A stretch of 64,000 bases of DNA from Desulfocucumis sp964643075 (GCA_964643075.1 CAZXQO010000018.1:20781-84780); one strand, 5' to 3'; counted from the first letter of the stretch, positions 43,894 through 53,579 are shown. Numbers and translations are program-made. The notes: generated by a model from the sequence alone, not told the origin.

Positions 43894-44451
43894 TTATTTA
43901 TTCTCCGATAGCTTTAACCCTGTTCTAAAAAGATTTCCTACAACCTCATCTAAGCTATAATAGCTAGCACCCATCATAATAATGGGATTCAGTTTCAACG
44001 GGTTTGGCTTACCATCTGTGATGCAGTCCTCATTAACATATACAGCAACAATCTCCCCTAAAAACATTTCAAAGCCAAATAAAGGAATAACCTGAATAAC
44101 TTTGCAGAGGAAATTCATTGAGCATTCTTTTATCATTGGTGCTCTTCCCAATTCGTCATAGAAGGGAGTAAATAAGCTTGACTTATCGACTGTTTTTCCT
44201 GACACAATTCCACAATAATCTGTCTGTTCAACCATGGAAACCGGAGGAATGTTCACGCTAAAGTACCCGTTTTCCTTAACCCCTGGTGTTGTATAATGGG
44301 TGCTTTTTAATGAAACATAAAGCACTGGCTTTAAACTTACTACCCCACATGCTCCCACAGTAACATAATTGGGCTTTCCATTAACATCTGCCCCAATAAT
44401 CATCGTTGGAAAGGGACCAAAAGGTTGATTTTGAATTTTAATCTTTTTCAT
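43894..44451 (-). CDS. Flavin reductase family protein
   Basis: A 185-aa FMN-binding split-barrel protein of the flavoredoxin type, with MIIGADVNGKPNYVTVG, LKSTHYTTPGVKENGYFSVN split, and a C-terminal region binding FMN. Flavoredoxin-like proteins carry electrons in sulfate reducers and other anaerobes. The start is ATG at 44451 with AGGAGG 6 bases upstream; the open frame extends 14 codons further without support. It is monocistronic. Confidence 0.88.
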   Translation of the reverse strand: MKKIKIQNQPFGPFPTMIIGADVNGKPNYVTVGACGVVSLKPVLYVSLKSTHYTTPGVKENGYFSVNIPPVSMVEQTDYCGIVSGKTVDKSSLFTPFYDELGRAPMIKECSMNFLCKVIQVIPLFGFEMFLGEIVAVYVNEDCITDGKPNPLKLNPIIMMGASYYSLDEVVGNLFRTGLKLSENK

Positions 44452-44707
44452 GTTGAACCTCCTATTCATTTGTCTGTTAATTTGCTGCGGCACTATTACT
44501 ATACCGTAGATGCCAATAAAATTATAAACTTTTTCTTTATTATGAGCTAAGAAATAGATACAGCATGCCCATCTTTAAGCTTTTTAGTTTTTGGCTTATT
44601 TACGGAGAATCATTAAAGCCGACAATTCTATGTATAGGATTATCGGCCTTATTATATCTTGAAAAGTATGGTTGGTTTTAATCAGCCACCTTCCTGTTAA
44701 AATCTAC

Positions 44708-45187
44708 CTATTTGTGATACGGTTCACCCTTAATAATCTTAAACGCCCTGTAAATCTGCTCCAAGAGAATAACCCTCATGAGCTGGTGGGGGAAGGTAAG
44801 TTTGGAGAAGGACAGACGATATTCAGCCTGGTTGAGTATCTCCCGGGACAGCCCAAGTGAACCACCGATGAGGAAAGTAACGTCACTTTTGCCCTGCAGG
44901 GCAAGGGAGTCCAACAATCCGGCCAGTTCCTCAGAGGATAGCTGTCTGCCCTCCCTGTCCAGCACTATTGTGTATGTGCCATGTTTAATATATTTCTGCA
45001 GGCGCTGGGCTTCTTTTTCCTTTACCTCTGCCTCCCGGGCAGCAGATATACCCTCGGCATACCCTTCGTCGGCAACTTCCGTTATAGCAACTTTTGCATA
45101 AGACCTTAGCCGCTTCATATATTCCTGCCGGGCCTCTGCCAGATATCTTTCCTTGAGGCGGCCCACCGCCAGTATTGATATGTGCAA
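44708..45187 (-). CDS. rlmH: 23S rRNA (pseudouridine1915-N3)-methyltransferase RlmH
   Basis: RlmH is a SPOUT methyltransferase acting on pseudouridine 1915 of 23S rRNA in assembled ribosomes. The 159-aa length is exact for the family. The knotted SAM site shows TIVLDREGRQLSSEE, FLIGGSLGLS and the C-terminal KLTFPHQLMRVILLEQIYRA (cut at 20). The start is TTG at 45187 with GGAGG 7 bases upstream; the frame is open 23 codons further but no homology is expected there. It lies downstream of murA, a common clostridial neighbourhood. Confidence 0.95.
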   Translation of the reverse strand: MHISILAVGRLKERYLAEARQEYMKRLRSYAKVAITEVADEGYAEGISAAREAEVKEKEAQRLQKYIKHGTYTIVLDREGRQLSSEELAGLLDSLALQGKSDVTFLIGGSLGLSREILNQAEYRLSFSKLTFPHQLMRVILLEQIYRAFKIIKGEPYHK

Positions 45188-45239
45188 ATTCAAACCTCCG
45201 ATTACAGATGTGGTTTTATTTTTCACAAACACCATGCCA

Positions 45240-45272
45240 AATACCCCCTGCGCCAACCAGGGGGTATTTTTA
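45240..45272. terminator. Hairpin between murA and rlmH
   Basis: AATACCCCCTG/CAGGGGGTATT stem with a 7-base loop. T-rich sequence follows only on the plus side, so its use as a minus-strand terminator is uncertain. Confidence 0.5.
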
Positions 45273-45487
45273 AATCATTCATTTGCCTATTATTCTATAA
45301 ACGATACAAAAAAATCACTCGACAACTTCCTGAACCCTGCCAATATCCCGTTATCCAGACTGACCTTCATGCCACCATAATGAACAGCGCTATTGGTAAG
45401 GATGTCTTTTATCACTCCCTCAGTTAGCTGCCCGGTACGGCTGATGCTGTCTTTTGTGCGACAAAATAACGTCCCCTTGTCGCAAAA

Positions 45488-46762
45488 TCAAATACTTGTT
45501 ATGTCTGCTCCCAATTCCCTCAGTTTGTCTTCAAAATCGTGGTAGCCACGGTATATGTAATCCGGGTGGTATATCTCCGTCCTGCCGTTGGCCATCAAGG
45601 CTGCCAGCACCAGCGCAGCTCCTGCCCGCAAATCCGTGGCCTTGACCTGAGTACCCTGCAGGGCATCCACCCCTTCGATGACCGCCAGCCTTCCTTCAAC
45701 CTTGATGTTGGCGCCCATTCTTTTCAGCTCGTCTGCCACCTGGAATCTGTTTTCAAAAATATTTTCTATAATAATGCTGGTGCCGGCGACGGTGGATAAC
45801 ATGACCATCATCTGGGACTGCAAATCAGTGGGAAAGCCGGGATAAGGCATGGTTTTTATATCGATGGGTTTCAGCGGTTTGCTGGCAATTACCCTGATGC
45901 TGTCCTCGCCTTCGATTATTTCCACGTTGGCTTCCCGAAGTTTGGCGCTGACGGGCTCCAGATGGGTACTGATCACGTTTTCCAGGGTTACGTCTCCCCC
46001 GGTGGCCGCAGCTGCCACCATAAAAGTCCCTGCCTCGATCCGGTCCGGAATTACGCAGTACCTGGAGCAGCCGGAGAGCCGCTCGACACCCTGTATTTTA
46101 ATCACATCGGTACCCGCTCCACGCACCTTAGCCCCCATGCAATTGAGAAAATTGGCCAGATCCACTATCTCGGGTTCTTTGGCCACATTCTCGATAATAG
46201 TTTGCCCCTTAGCCAGGCAGGCGGCTATCATGAGGTTCTCGGTTGCCCCCACGCTGGGAAAGTCCAGATAAATCCTGGAGCCCTTTAGCCTGCCGGCCTC
46301 CGCCAGGATACAGCCGCGCTCCAGTCTTAGCTGCGCACCCAGTCCGGTCAATCCCTTAAAATGGAGATCCATCGGCCTGGTGCCAATATTGCACCCACCG
46401 GGCAAGGCTACCTTGGCGGCGCCGTAGCGGGCCAGCATGGGGCCCAGCAACAGATTAGACGCCCGAAGCTTTTTCACCATGTTATAGGGCGGGTGGGAGG
46501 TGATCTTCTCCGGGGGAGTTATCTTTATGGTTTCACTCTCCTGCCAGGTCACCTTGGCCCCCAATGAAGATATGATGTCCAACATCACCATAACATCATT
46601 TATCTCGGGAACCTTTTCCAGCACCACCTCTCCGTCAGCCATGACAGCCGCACAGATCAGGGCCAGGGCAGAGTTCTTGGCGCCGCCTATTTTTATTTTC
46701 CCTTTTAATACGGACTTGCCGTTTATAATTATCTTTTCCCTCGTCACCACAGCTGTGTTCAT
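45488..46762 (-). CDS. murA: UDP-N-acetylglucosamine 1-carboxyvinyltransferase
   Basis: The first committed step of peptidoglycan synthesis. The 424-aa protein has the EPT fold with GGAKNSALALICAAVM near the N-terminus, the catalytic Cys in PGGCNIGTRPMDLH (about residue 118, the fosfomycin target), and the C-terminal LRAGAALVLAALMANG. The start ATG at 46762 gives the standard length; the frame continues 12 codons up to a TTG. A nested pair of dispersed repeats lies upstream (46867..46981). Confidence 0.96.
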   Translation of the reverse strand: MNTAVVTREKIIINGKSVLKGKIKIGGAKNSALALICAAVMADGEVVLEKVPEINDVMVMLDIISSLGAKVTWQESETIKITPPEKITSHPPYNMVKKLRASNLLLGPMLARYGAAKVALPGGCNIGTRPMDLHFKGLTGLGAQLRLERGCILAEAGRLKGSRIYLDFPSVGATENLMIAACLAKGQTIIENVAKEPEIVDLANFLNCMGAKVRGAGTDVIKIQGVERLSGCSRYCVIPDRIEAGTFMVAAAATGGDVTLENVISTHLEPVSAKLREANVEIIEGEDSIRVIASKPLKPIDIKTMPYPGFPTDLQSQMMVMLSTVAGTSIIIENIFENRFQVADELKRMGANIKVEGRLAVIEGVDALQGTQVKATDLRAGAALVLAALMANGRTEIYHPDYIYRGYHDFEDKLRELGADITSI

Positions 46763-46866
46763 TACTCGGCATTTTCCTGCCTTTCCTGGTATAATCAAAA
46801 ACCCCGCCTTAAAGGGTACTGTAATTCTGTCCTACACCAAACATATAAAAAGGCATACTAGTGAAA

Positions 46867-46981
46867 GGGGATACACCTCTCTTCAAAGGAAAGGGGACAC
46901 ACCTCTCTTTAGAGCTTATCTCTGGGGGTCAGAGGAATGTCCCCTAACTGGAATGGCTCTGGAGGTCGGAGAAATGTCCCC
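46867..46981 (+). repeat. Nested pair of GGGGACACACC repeats
   Basis: The outer copy starts GGGGATACACCTCTCTTCA (46867) and finishes GGAATGGCTCTGGAGG to GAGAAATGTCCCC (46981). An inner complete copy (46893..46944) sits between the halves, starting GGGGACACACCTCTCTTTAG and ending AGAGGAATGTCCCC. It has the same architecture as at 7860..7972. The remainder of 46982..47187 shows no gene. Confidence 0.82.
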
Positions 46982-47187
46982 AACTAATATTACTACGGCA
47001 AAATAAAACAATTAATTTCATAAAAGTACATTACTTTTAAAAATAACATTGCATGGGTAAATTCTACCCTGATTTATAAATTCCTGCCTAGTCAGTGTAA
47101 AACCGTTTAAATATTAAGCCCCACGGGTTAAAACGCCAAACAATTGTTACTTTTGTCCCAGCGAAAATGAGCCTGCGATACTAATTA

Positions 47188-48108
47188 TTATTTTTGCCTT
47201 CCGGAATGGTTTTCGACATTGTTCAACCACCCGTGCCAGTTTTGTTCAAATTGTTCTAAATTTACATTAAGTGTGTCCTGCATAACCCTGCCGATGGGCC
47301 TGCCCTGGCCCAAATCCTTAATAATCCTGTCAAGGGCGCCCTCGCCGTACACCGCTACTATATATTCCACTGCGGATAAGGACTGGTAATAGGCTACTGA
47401 CTGGTTCTTCATGCTGTCAAAATCCCCGTCCAGACTGGCCAGGGGGTATAAATCGGAGATTGCCGGCGGCGGAGTGTCAAACCTGAAACCGGTAAGGTTA
47501 TATTCTTCGTACTGGGCCAGGCCTTCGGTCAGCCAGCGGGGGCAGTTCCCCCTGGTGGCGTAGTCCACCGCCAGGTGGGTCAATTCATGGGCCATGGGTC
47601 CGGAACTGATGAAGGTCTCCCGCATCCCGGCAGACTCCCTGTCCATCACCCAGGCGGCAGGGGAAAGCACCCTGATGGCCCCGGCCCAGTATACCCCCAT
47701 GGCGCTTTCGCTGGCACTCCAGCCAAAACTGGCGTTCAGTTCCGACCCTGTCGGGTAAATTATCACCGGTATTTTGTGATGGGCGGTAAAATTGAATCTG
47801 CTGGCCACCGGAGTATAAAAATGTTCGGCGGTTTCCAGCACCAGCCGTACATATTTGCTGTCCTCCGGCTGGTATCGGACTACAAAATGCTCACTTTCCT
47901 GGCTTTTCATGTCGTAGGTGCGTAGTAGAAGTCCTGCCCGGGACACCTCCCGGAAAGCGGCATAAGCCTGACCCCGGATCAGTCCGGGCAGACAAAAAAC
48001 CAACATGGCGAAAACCGCGGCCAGCAGGGAAACCACTTTAGCCGTCATAAGCAGTACACGAGAATTTCCTTGGGGCAATCCGGAGGAACTGCCGGCCGCT
48101 GGCAGCAT
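47188..48108 (-). CDS. Peptidase MA-like zinc metalloprotease
   Basis: A 306-aa protein with an N-terminal membrane anchor or signal (residues about 25-50) and a gluzincin catalytic site: HELTHLAVDYATRGNCPRWL, with HExxH plus a downstream Glu in TEGLAQYEEY (about residues 185-215). It faces outside the membrane. Peptidase MA proteins are common in Firmicutes; the substrate is unknown. ATG at 48108 with AGGATG upstream; a later ATG at residue 21 is possible. Confidence 0.82.
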   Translation of the reverse strand: MLPAAGSSSGLPQGNSRVLLMTAKVVSLLAAVFAMLVFCLPGLIRGQAYAAFREVSRAGLLLRTYDMKSQESEHFVVRYQPEDSKYVRLVLETAEHFYTPVASRFNFTAHHKIPVIIYPTGSELNASFGWSASESAMGVYWAGAIRVLSPAAWVMDRESAGMRETFISSGPMAHELTHLAVDYATRGNCPRWLTEGLAQYEEYNLTGFRFDTPPPAISDLYPLASLDGDFDSMKNQSVAYYQSLSAVEYIVAVYGEGALDRIIKDLGQGRPIGRVMQDTLNVNLEQFEQNWHGWLNNVENHSGRQK

Positions 48109-48259
48109 ATAATCACATCCTGTCTAACCGATTAATTAACGGTTTAATTATCCCATCCCTTCGCGGCCTTTCCTACCGGTAAATATTAGAACCAAAAAAC
48201 CGGGGAGAATGCATGGCCCCCGGTCTTTCCGTACTAATACTCAGTATGCAGTTACAATA

Positions 48260-48865
48260 TTATTTGTTTTTATCCAGCTGCGCCTGCAACTCATCCACCA
48301 TTTGCCTGGCTTTTACCACGTTCGTGCCTGTCTTTGCCAATTCTATATATTTTTTTAATTCCTGAATGCCGCCGTTATAGTCTTTACCGTAGGCCAGATA
48401 CTGCCCCAGGTAGTAATGGGCCTCCTTGTTTGAGGGGTTGTTTTTAATTTCATACCGGAGGTTGTCCACGGCCCGGTCATTATTGCCCATCAAAAAATAG
48501 GTCCAGGCCAGATTCATCCTGGAGCTGCTGTCATCCGGCTTGACAGATAGCACCTTTTCATAGGTCTGGACCGATTTTTCCCGGTTGCCCTCCTGCAGGT
48601 AGGCGTCTGCCAGCTTGGCCAGCAACTCCGGGTCCTTGGGGTTTTCCTGCACCTTCTTCTCCAAATCGGCAGCAGTCTGTTGCTGCTCCGCCTGCTCCGT
48701 CTGACCGGGCGCCTGGGCCTGTTCACCGGTAAATAAATTGCTGAACGGCAACGCCAGAGAAGAGGCCAGGAGACCCAAAGACAACACTGCCACCACTGCG
48801 CCGAACAGGATCCTCTGATGCAGCTTTCTCCTGTCCCTGCGGCTCATTTGTTTATATTTCATACG
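48260..48865 (-). CDS. Membrane-anchored TPR protein
   Basis: A 201-aa protein with a basic N-terminus, one membrane helix (about 19-43), a Gln-rich linker (APGQTEQAEQQQTAA) and three TPR units (about 70-190; LLAKLADAYLQEGNREKSVQ, MNLAWTYFLMGNNDRAVDN). The TPR part should lie outside the membrane. The start is ATG at 48865 with GGAGAG upstream. It is 151 bases upstream of the peptidase MA gene and may be co-transcribed. Partner unknown. Confidence 0.82.
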   Translation of the reverse strand, partial: RMKYKQMSRRDRRKLHQRILFGAVVAVLSLGLLASSLALPFSNLFTGEQAQAPGQTEQAEQQQTAADLEKKVQENPKDPELLAKLADAYLQEGNREKSVQTYEKVLSVKPDDSSSRMNLAWTYFLMGNNDRAVDNLRYEIKNNPSNKEAHYYLGQYLAYGKDYNGGIQELKKYIELAKTGTNVVKARQMVDELQAQLDKNK

Positions 48866-49035
48866 ATACCACTCTCCTTTAACCAGCAATGAATCATCAC
48901 CTGAGATATTATATCACCAGACAATATCTTAGTTAAACATTTTCGCCTGGAACTTTTCGCCCGCAACAAACAAAAACAGCCGGCACAGTCGAAATCCAAC
49001 TCAAACCGACGATTATATAACCGGCTACTATTCGT

Positions 49036-49190
49036 ATTCAGAATTCAGTAGTCAGAATTCAGAATTCCCCGAGAATATGCTTCCAGCAATTTACTAACCT
49101 CTTGCAAGAGAAGTTTTATTTCGAAACATCACCGTATCTTCAAGTGTTTTCGCCGGTTCTCTCATTCTGACTCCTGACTCCTGAGTAGTT
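49036..49190. repeat. Inverted ATTCTGACT-type repeat region
   Basis: The left arm has repeated CAGAATTCAG units with AGTAGTCAGAATTCAGAATTCC split (49036..49069). The right arm has ATTCTGACTCCTGACTCCTGAG (49164..49185, given here in two halves of one motif). The arms are inverted relative to one another. It looks like a decayed MITE between the TPR and DUF2935 genes. Confidence 0.45.
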
Positions 49191-49199
49191 ACAATATAA

Positions 49200-49925
49200 C
49201 TAAGCTATAAGCTGAGTCAATTGATTAAGAAAATACCTTTCCTCCCGCAGCATGTGGTCGGCCATCAGAGGACTGCCCGTATTTTCCACGGTGCAGCTCT
49301 CCAGCCTTCTTTCCATTGCATTTAACAAAACTATATGCGATTCTACTGACTGGCGGGCTTCCGGAATCATTTCATACAGGCTGGGAAAATCAGCGGCAAG
49401 TTTTTCATACATCTGTGTTTTTAATATTGTTTTCAGGAACATAAGGTTAAAGTTCCATTCATAATTCTGCAGTTCCTGCAACAATTTGTGCTCATCCGGA
49501 TCAAGTACCCGATACAGCATGGCCGAATGGGTGGCTGCATCGGGTATCCACAGTCTCATTAAGTGCAGCAATCGAGCTGCCCGGTCCTGCGACAGTGGCG
49601 GCAGTTCCCCCAAAATCCTGAAAAATTCCAGAGCTTCGTTAATCATCACGTTTAGGTCCGATGGATTCAGATGGATAACCACCTGGCAATGTAGGCATCG
49701 TGCCAGCAGGTTAGTTTTAAACATTATTAACTCCCTGGTAGCCCTGGCGGCATCTCCGGCAGCAGCCCCACCGGGATTCTTCATTAAGTTTTCAAATATG
49801 TAGCGCAGGCTTTCAGCCCGCCGGGCGGCTTCCTTCTCTGACGGGCCAAGGCTGTTATATATAAAGATAGTATGGTCCCTTAGAATCCCCAGCCAGAAAT
49901 TAATGTCGATAACATCCAGCGCCAT
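49200..49925 (-). CDS. DUF2935 domain protein
   Basis: A 241-aa all-helical protein with two repeats of a haemerythrin-like four-helix bundle: FWLGILRDHTIFIYNSLG near the N-terminus and NYEWNFNLMFLKTILKTQM later, with ADHMLREERYFLNQL at the end. Histidine and glutamate positions would suit metal binding. DUF2935 proteins are frequent in spore-formers; function unknown. It is monocistronic. Confidence 0.82.
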   Translation of the reverse strand: MALDVIDINFWLGILRDHTIFIYNSLGPSEKEAARRAESLRYIFENLMKNPGGAAAGDAARATRELIMFKTNLLARCLHCQVVIHLNPSDLNVMINEALEFFRILGELPPLSQDRAARLLHLMRLWIPDAATHSAMLYRVLDPDEHKLLQELQNYEWNFNLMFLKTILKTQMYEKLAADFPSLYEMIPEARQSVESHIVLLNAMERRLESCTVENTGSPLMADHMLREERYFLNQLTQLIA

Positions 49926-50036
49926 GTTCTCACCCCACTTTTCAACATATTATTCAGTAGTGGGGGCGGTGGTTCCATAATATTCCGGCCAGTCAAACTT
50001 AAACAGGTGAAAACAAATTATCTCATATTTAAAAAA

Positions 50037-50062
50037 GAATAGACCCGATGCGGGTCTATTCT
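50037..50062 (-). terminator. Terminator after the LysM/G5/M23 gene
   Basis: GAATAGACCCG/CGGGTCTATTC stem with a 3-base loop, followed on the minus strand by TTTTTT. It begins 17 bases past the stop. Confidence 0.85.
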
Positions 50063-50079
50063 TTAATTATGTCCGGAGC

Positions 50080-51477
50080 CTATAAATATCTGGTGGGGTT
50101 TCTGTGCTCACCGTTGACAATAACCTCGAAGTGAAGGTGCGGCCCGGTAGCTCTTCCGGTGCTGCCGACCCTGCCGATAAGCTGTCCTCTGTCCACCTTC
50201 TGGCCTGTACTGACCGATATCCTGGAAAGGTGTCCGTAGCGGGTAATCACGCCATCACCGTGGGAAATATCCACGCATTTACCATATCCCCCATACCAGC
50301 CGGCCCTGATCACGGTGCCCGAGGCAGAGGCAACCACCGGGTCGCCGGTAGAACCGCTAATATCAACTCCCTCGTGCATGTGCCCGTCCCTCATGCCGAA
50401 GGGCGAGGTTACCGAGCCCACGGTGGGCCAGGCCAGCCTGCCTGATGCCCCGGAACGGGAGGCCAGCAGCATTCTGGAACCCTTGGCAACAATCTTGGTC
50501 TGGGGTTGTTCCAACACATCCTCGCTTAACACCTTGCGTTCAACCACAACCCCGTTCCGCCTGGTAAGCTGATAGGTAACGGATTTCTTCCCCGGTTTGC
50601 CCTGCTGCAATACTTTCACGTCGCCAAAGTATATTTTGTTGTCTTTCTTTTCCTCGACATCAAAGGCCACCTGCTCCAGGGTTGTTTGCCTGGATACCGC
50701 CAGCACATTGATGATGGGTTTAACTGCAGTGAGGTTAATTTTCTGACCAATGCTGATCCTGTCCGGATTCATGTCCGGGTTGGCCGCAATCAGCTCTTCC
50801 GTAGACATACCGGCCAGAGACGCTATATCCCAGAGGGTGTCCCCGTCTTTTACCCGGTAAGTTTCGACTTCCTTGGTGCCTTTTCTGATTTTATCCAAGG
50901 CCTCGTCAGGACGGGTTAATTCACTGGAGTCAGCCTTTACATCCTCGATCCTTACATCTTCGGCAAAGGTCACATCAGCGCCAGGAGTCTGGTAGGAGGC
51001 CTTCATCCTGTCCAGCAGGGACTGAGCCTCTTTCCTGTCTTCCAGTACCAGCCTGGTTTGGCCGTCAACCACCAACGCAGCGGCACTGGTACTAAAAAAC
51101 AGCTTTTCTGCCAGAGCAGTCTTCAACTCGGCGCCATTTAAATATTTCGCATCGCCGGGGTAAGTCCTGGTATAACGGAGATTTCCCGATACGGAAAGTT
51201 TGCAGCCGGTAAGCCTGGATTTTTCAGCTACCAGTTCCCTAACGGCTTTACGGGCGCTATCCGGATCGCTCACCAGAGCCACCGTTTTGCCGTTCACCTG
51301 AACGGCCCAGACCTTGTTGCCACTGTCAATTACCCCTGTAATAAACATAATGAGTACCGTGTACAAAGCAATGGATATGATCACAACCGGCGGCCTGGGA
51401 GTATTTATGTAATTAATTAGTTTTTGTGTAACAGTTCGACTATTTCTGCTAAATTTCCCTGTTGGCAATGAAGTCAA
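50080..51477 (-). CDS. Cell-wall endopeptidase with LysM, G5 and M23 domains
   Basis: About 465 aa. An N-terminal membrane helix spans about 30-50. A region of unknown type covers 60-205. A LysM domain (YRVKDGDTLWDIASLAGMST) spans about 210-255, a G5 domain about 265-340, and an M23 LytM domain about 360-465. The M23 metal ligands are visible in HMHEGVDISG and in GPHLHFEV, with GVITRYGHLS between. It should cut peptidoglycan cross-links outside the membrane, perhaps during sporulation or division. TTG at 51477 has AGAGG 8 bases upstream; a GTG at 51486 overlaps the ribosome site. Confidence 0.9.
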   Translation of the reverse strand: MTSLPTGKFSRNSRTVTQKLINYINTPRPPVVIISIALYTVLIMFITGVIDSGNKVWAVQVNGKTVALVSDPDSARKAVRELVAEKSRLTGCKLSVSGNLRYTRTYPGDAKYLNGAELKTALAEKLFFSTSAAALVVDGQTRLVLEDRKEAQSLLDRMKASYQTPGADVTFAEDVRIEDVKADSSELTRPDEALDKIRKGTKEVETYRVKDGDTLWDIASLAGMSTEELIAANPDMNPDRISIGQKINLTAVKPIINVLAVSRQTTLEQVAFDVEEKKDNKIYFGDVKVLQQGKPGKKSVTYQLTRRNGVVVERKVLSEDVLEQPQTKIVAKGSRMLLASRSGASGRLAWPTVGSVTSPFGMRDGHMHEGVDISGSTGDPVVASASGTVIRAGWYGGYGKCVDISHGDGVITRYGHLSRISVSTGQKVDRGQLIGRVGSTGRATGPHLHFEVIVNGEHRNPTRYL

Positions 51478-51717
51478 CCGCACCACCTCTGTAATGTATT
51501 TTTTATCTATATATAAATTTCAGAAAAAATGCCGAATCGGCTCATATTAGCAAGGTTATTATAGCACAAGGCGGTTCTCCGGAAAAATGCCTGCCGACCC
51601 AAATATTCCCCCATTTCTCTTCGTTGGTCCCGCAATCTCTCTATAACACCATATTTTAATAAACACTCTTTTATGTCACTACAAGTTGTCTGTTAAATCA
51701 AAAAAATATAAGTGAGC

Positions 51718-51828
51718 CTAAAGATTCGGAAGGGGTTATTCCCCTTCCGAATCTTTAGAGCGAACTTAGTTCGAGCTTACAGCCTGTTGATCCCCGACCT
51801 TCGAGGACGGGGATCAACAGGCTGTAAG
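51718..51828 (+). repeat. Composite two-hairpin repeat (hairpins A and B)
   Basis: Hairpin A (51718..51758): CTAAAGATTCGGAAGGGG and its perfect complement around TTATT. Hairpin B (51776..51828): CTTACAGCCTGTTGATCCCC and complement around an 11-base loop. The 17-base link is AGCGAACTTAGTTCGAG. The same pair, with a GGGGACACACC element in the link, is at 57553..57726; B alone is at 5776..5840. Lying after the SCIFF maturase stop, hairpin B may also end that transcript. Confidence 0.78.
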
Positions 51829-51874
51829 CGAAATAATGGTACCGCCCTGGCATCCGGCGATGCACCGGGTTGAT

Positions 51875-53227
51875 TTAATCATTACTCTCCACTACACTTT
51901 TTAAATACAGGGCGCATTCCAGCCTTTTCTTCATCAGGGCGCAGCTTAAAGGACCGGGCTTTAATATGGAACCGCTGTAGGCCCTGGCACTGGCATGGCA
52001 GCCACCACTGCAGTGAAATTTGGCCCAGCATTCAGCACAGCCCTCTTTGTTGTAAATATGGGCACCGGCAAAAGTGGTGGCAAGTTCCCTGTTTTTTATA
52101 CCTTCGTAGACATTCCCCATAAGATACTCCTCCTGCCCCACAAACTGGTGGCAGGGATAAAGGTTGCCTTCAGGATCCACCGCCAGGTATTCATTGCCCG
52201 CCCCGCAACCGGATAGCCTTTTGGGCAGGCAGGGCCCGCCTTTCAGGTCTATATTGAAATGAAAAAAATTTAACGGGCGGCCTGCTTTGGTACGTTCCAG
52301 CAAGGCTATCGTAAGACGCTCATATTCCTCAAAAAGGGCCGGTATTTGCTCCTCCGTAAGGGCATAATCCTCATGCGGGTCAGCCACCACCGGCTCAACA
52401 GAAATTTCCTTGATGCCCAGATCCGCCATATGCAGCACATCCCTGGAAAAATCGGTATTGTGCCTGGTATAGGTGCCCCGCACGTAATAATTGGTGTGGT
52501 TCCGGCCCTCCAGGAAGTCCATTATTTTATCGGCTATTATCTGGTAGGAACCCGCCCCCCCGGGGAATGGGCGCATAACGTCATGAACTTCCGGCCTGCC
52601 GTCCAGACTTAATACCACGCTCATGTTGTGATCATTTAAAAATTTACCCGTTTCAGCATCCAGCAACAGTGCATTGGTGGTAAGAGTGAACTTTATGTCT
52701 TTTCCGCTTTCGGTGCCCCGTTTCCTGCCGTAGTCCACCAGTTCGTACAACACATTTTTATTTAACAAGGGCTCCCCGCCGAAAAAATCCACTTCCACAT
52801 GGCGGCGGGAACCGGACGCATCGATCAAATAATCCAGGGCTGCTTTGCCCACCCCAAGGGACATCAGCCCTGCAGCTCCCCCAAATTTACCCTGACCGGC
52901 AAAGCAATAGCAACAGGCCAGATTGCAGTCATGGGCCAGATGCAGGCAAAGAGCCTTTACAATCTTCCGGCTGGGAGGGGTATACGCCCCGTCCAGGGGG
53001 TCAGGGCTGAACAGCAGGCCTTCCCTTACCAGTTCCTCAACCTCCGCCAGGGCTTCCTCCACCTCCCGGCGAGGATAGCGGGCGGCAAGCTTTTCTGTCA
53101 GCATGCCCTCGGGCAGTTTTTCATAATCCTCTAGTATATCCCAGGTCACCGGATCTACCCGGTGCACCGCTCCACTGTGCACATCCAGCACCACCCGGGT
53201 TCCGTTGATGATAAATTTATGCAGCAT
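51875..53227 (-). CDS. scfB: SCIFF peptide maturase (radical SAM/SPASM, thioether-forming)
   Basis: A 450-aa enzyme that installs Cys-alpha-carbon thioether bonds in the SCIFF peptide. It has an N-terminal leader-binding winged helix (about 1-90), the radical SAM motif CNLACCYCFAG (about 102-112), GGEPLLN, and a SPASM domain with CGAGNEYLAVDPEGNLYPCH, CAECWAKFHCSGGC and a last Cys near the C-terminus. The precursor gene lies 54 bases upstream. The pair is nearly universal in Clostridia, yet its purpose is unknown. GAGGTG lies 7 bases before the ATG. Confidence 0.95.
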   Translation of the reverse strand: MLHKFIINGTRVVLDVHSGAVHRVDPVTWDILEDYEKLPEGMLTEKLAARYPRREVEEALAEVEELVREGLLFSPDPLDGAYTPPSRKIVKALCLHLAHDCNLACCYCFAGQGKFGGAAGLMSLGVGKAALDYLIDASGSRRHVEVDFFGGEPLLNKNVLYELVDYGRKRGTESGKDIKFTLTTNALLLDAETGKFLNDHNMSVVLSLDGRPEVHDVMRPFPGGAGSYQIIADKIMDFLEGRNHTNYYVRGTYTRHNTDFSRDVLHMADLGIKEISVEPVVADPHEDYALTEEQIPALFEEYERLTIALLERTKAGRPLNFFHFNIDLKGGPCLPKRLSGCGAGNEYLAVDPEGNLYPCHQFVGQEEYLMGNVYEGIKNRELATTFAGAHIYNKEGCAECWAKFHCSGGCHASARAYSGSILKPGPLSCALMKKRLECALYLKSVVESND

Positions 53228-53281
53228 ATTTTCACCTCAAATTAAAAACCCAATCCCTGGGGGATCAGGTTTCCGGCAGAA

Positions 53282-53431
53282 CTATTTACTTTCCTTTATG
53301 CAGACCTGATTGCCCACTGTGCAGGATGTTTTGCAGGCCGATTGGCAAGATGTCTGGCACTCGCCGCAGCCGCGTCCGCTCAAGGTTGACTTCAGGCTGC
53401 CTTTATTTACGGTATGTATATGTTTTCCCAC
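53282..53431 (-). CDS. scfA: SCIFF six-cysteine precursor peptide
   Basis: A 49-aa peptide from a GTG start. The leader VGKHIHTVNKGSLKSTL matches the SCIFF pattern, and the core GCGECQTSCQSACKTSC plus a sixth Cys near the end gives six cysteines in about 45 residues. It is the substrate of the maturase 54 bases downstream. The frame is closed upstream by TAG eight codons before the GTG, and no ATG is available in between; AGGGAT lies close to the GTG. Confidence 0.93.
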   Translation of the reverse strand: MGKHIHTVNKGSLKSTLSGRGCGECQTSCQSACKTSCTVGNQVCIKESK

Positions 53432-53579
53432 ATTATCCCTGGTTTCTGAAAGCTAAACAAATCTACTTTATTAAGAATAATCCAGATTATTATTAACTTT
53501 CTCTCCCGCCGACTAACAGGAGGCAGTATCACAGGATTCAACTGCTGAGCTGCAAACTTTCGCTTGCATTCCGGGTGGC

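Noticed and set aside
45273..45487. Small gene between murA and rlmH
   Set aside because: An open frame of about 60 codons exists on the minus strand, but it lacks a usable start codon with a properly spaced ribosome site.
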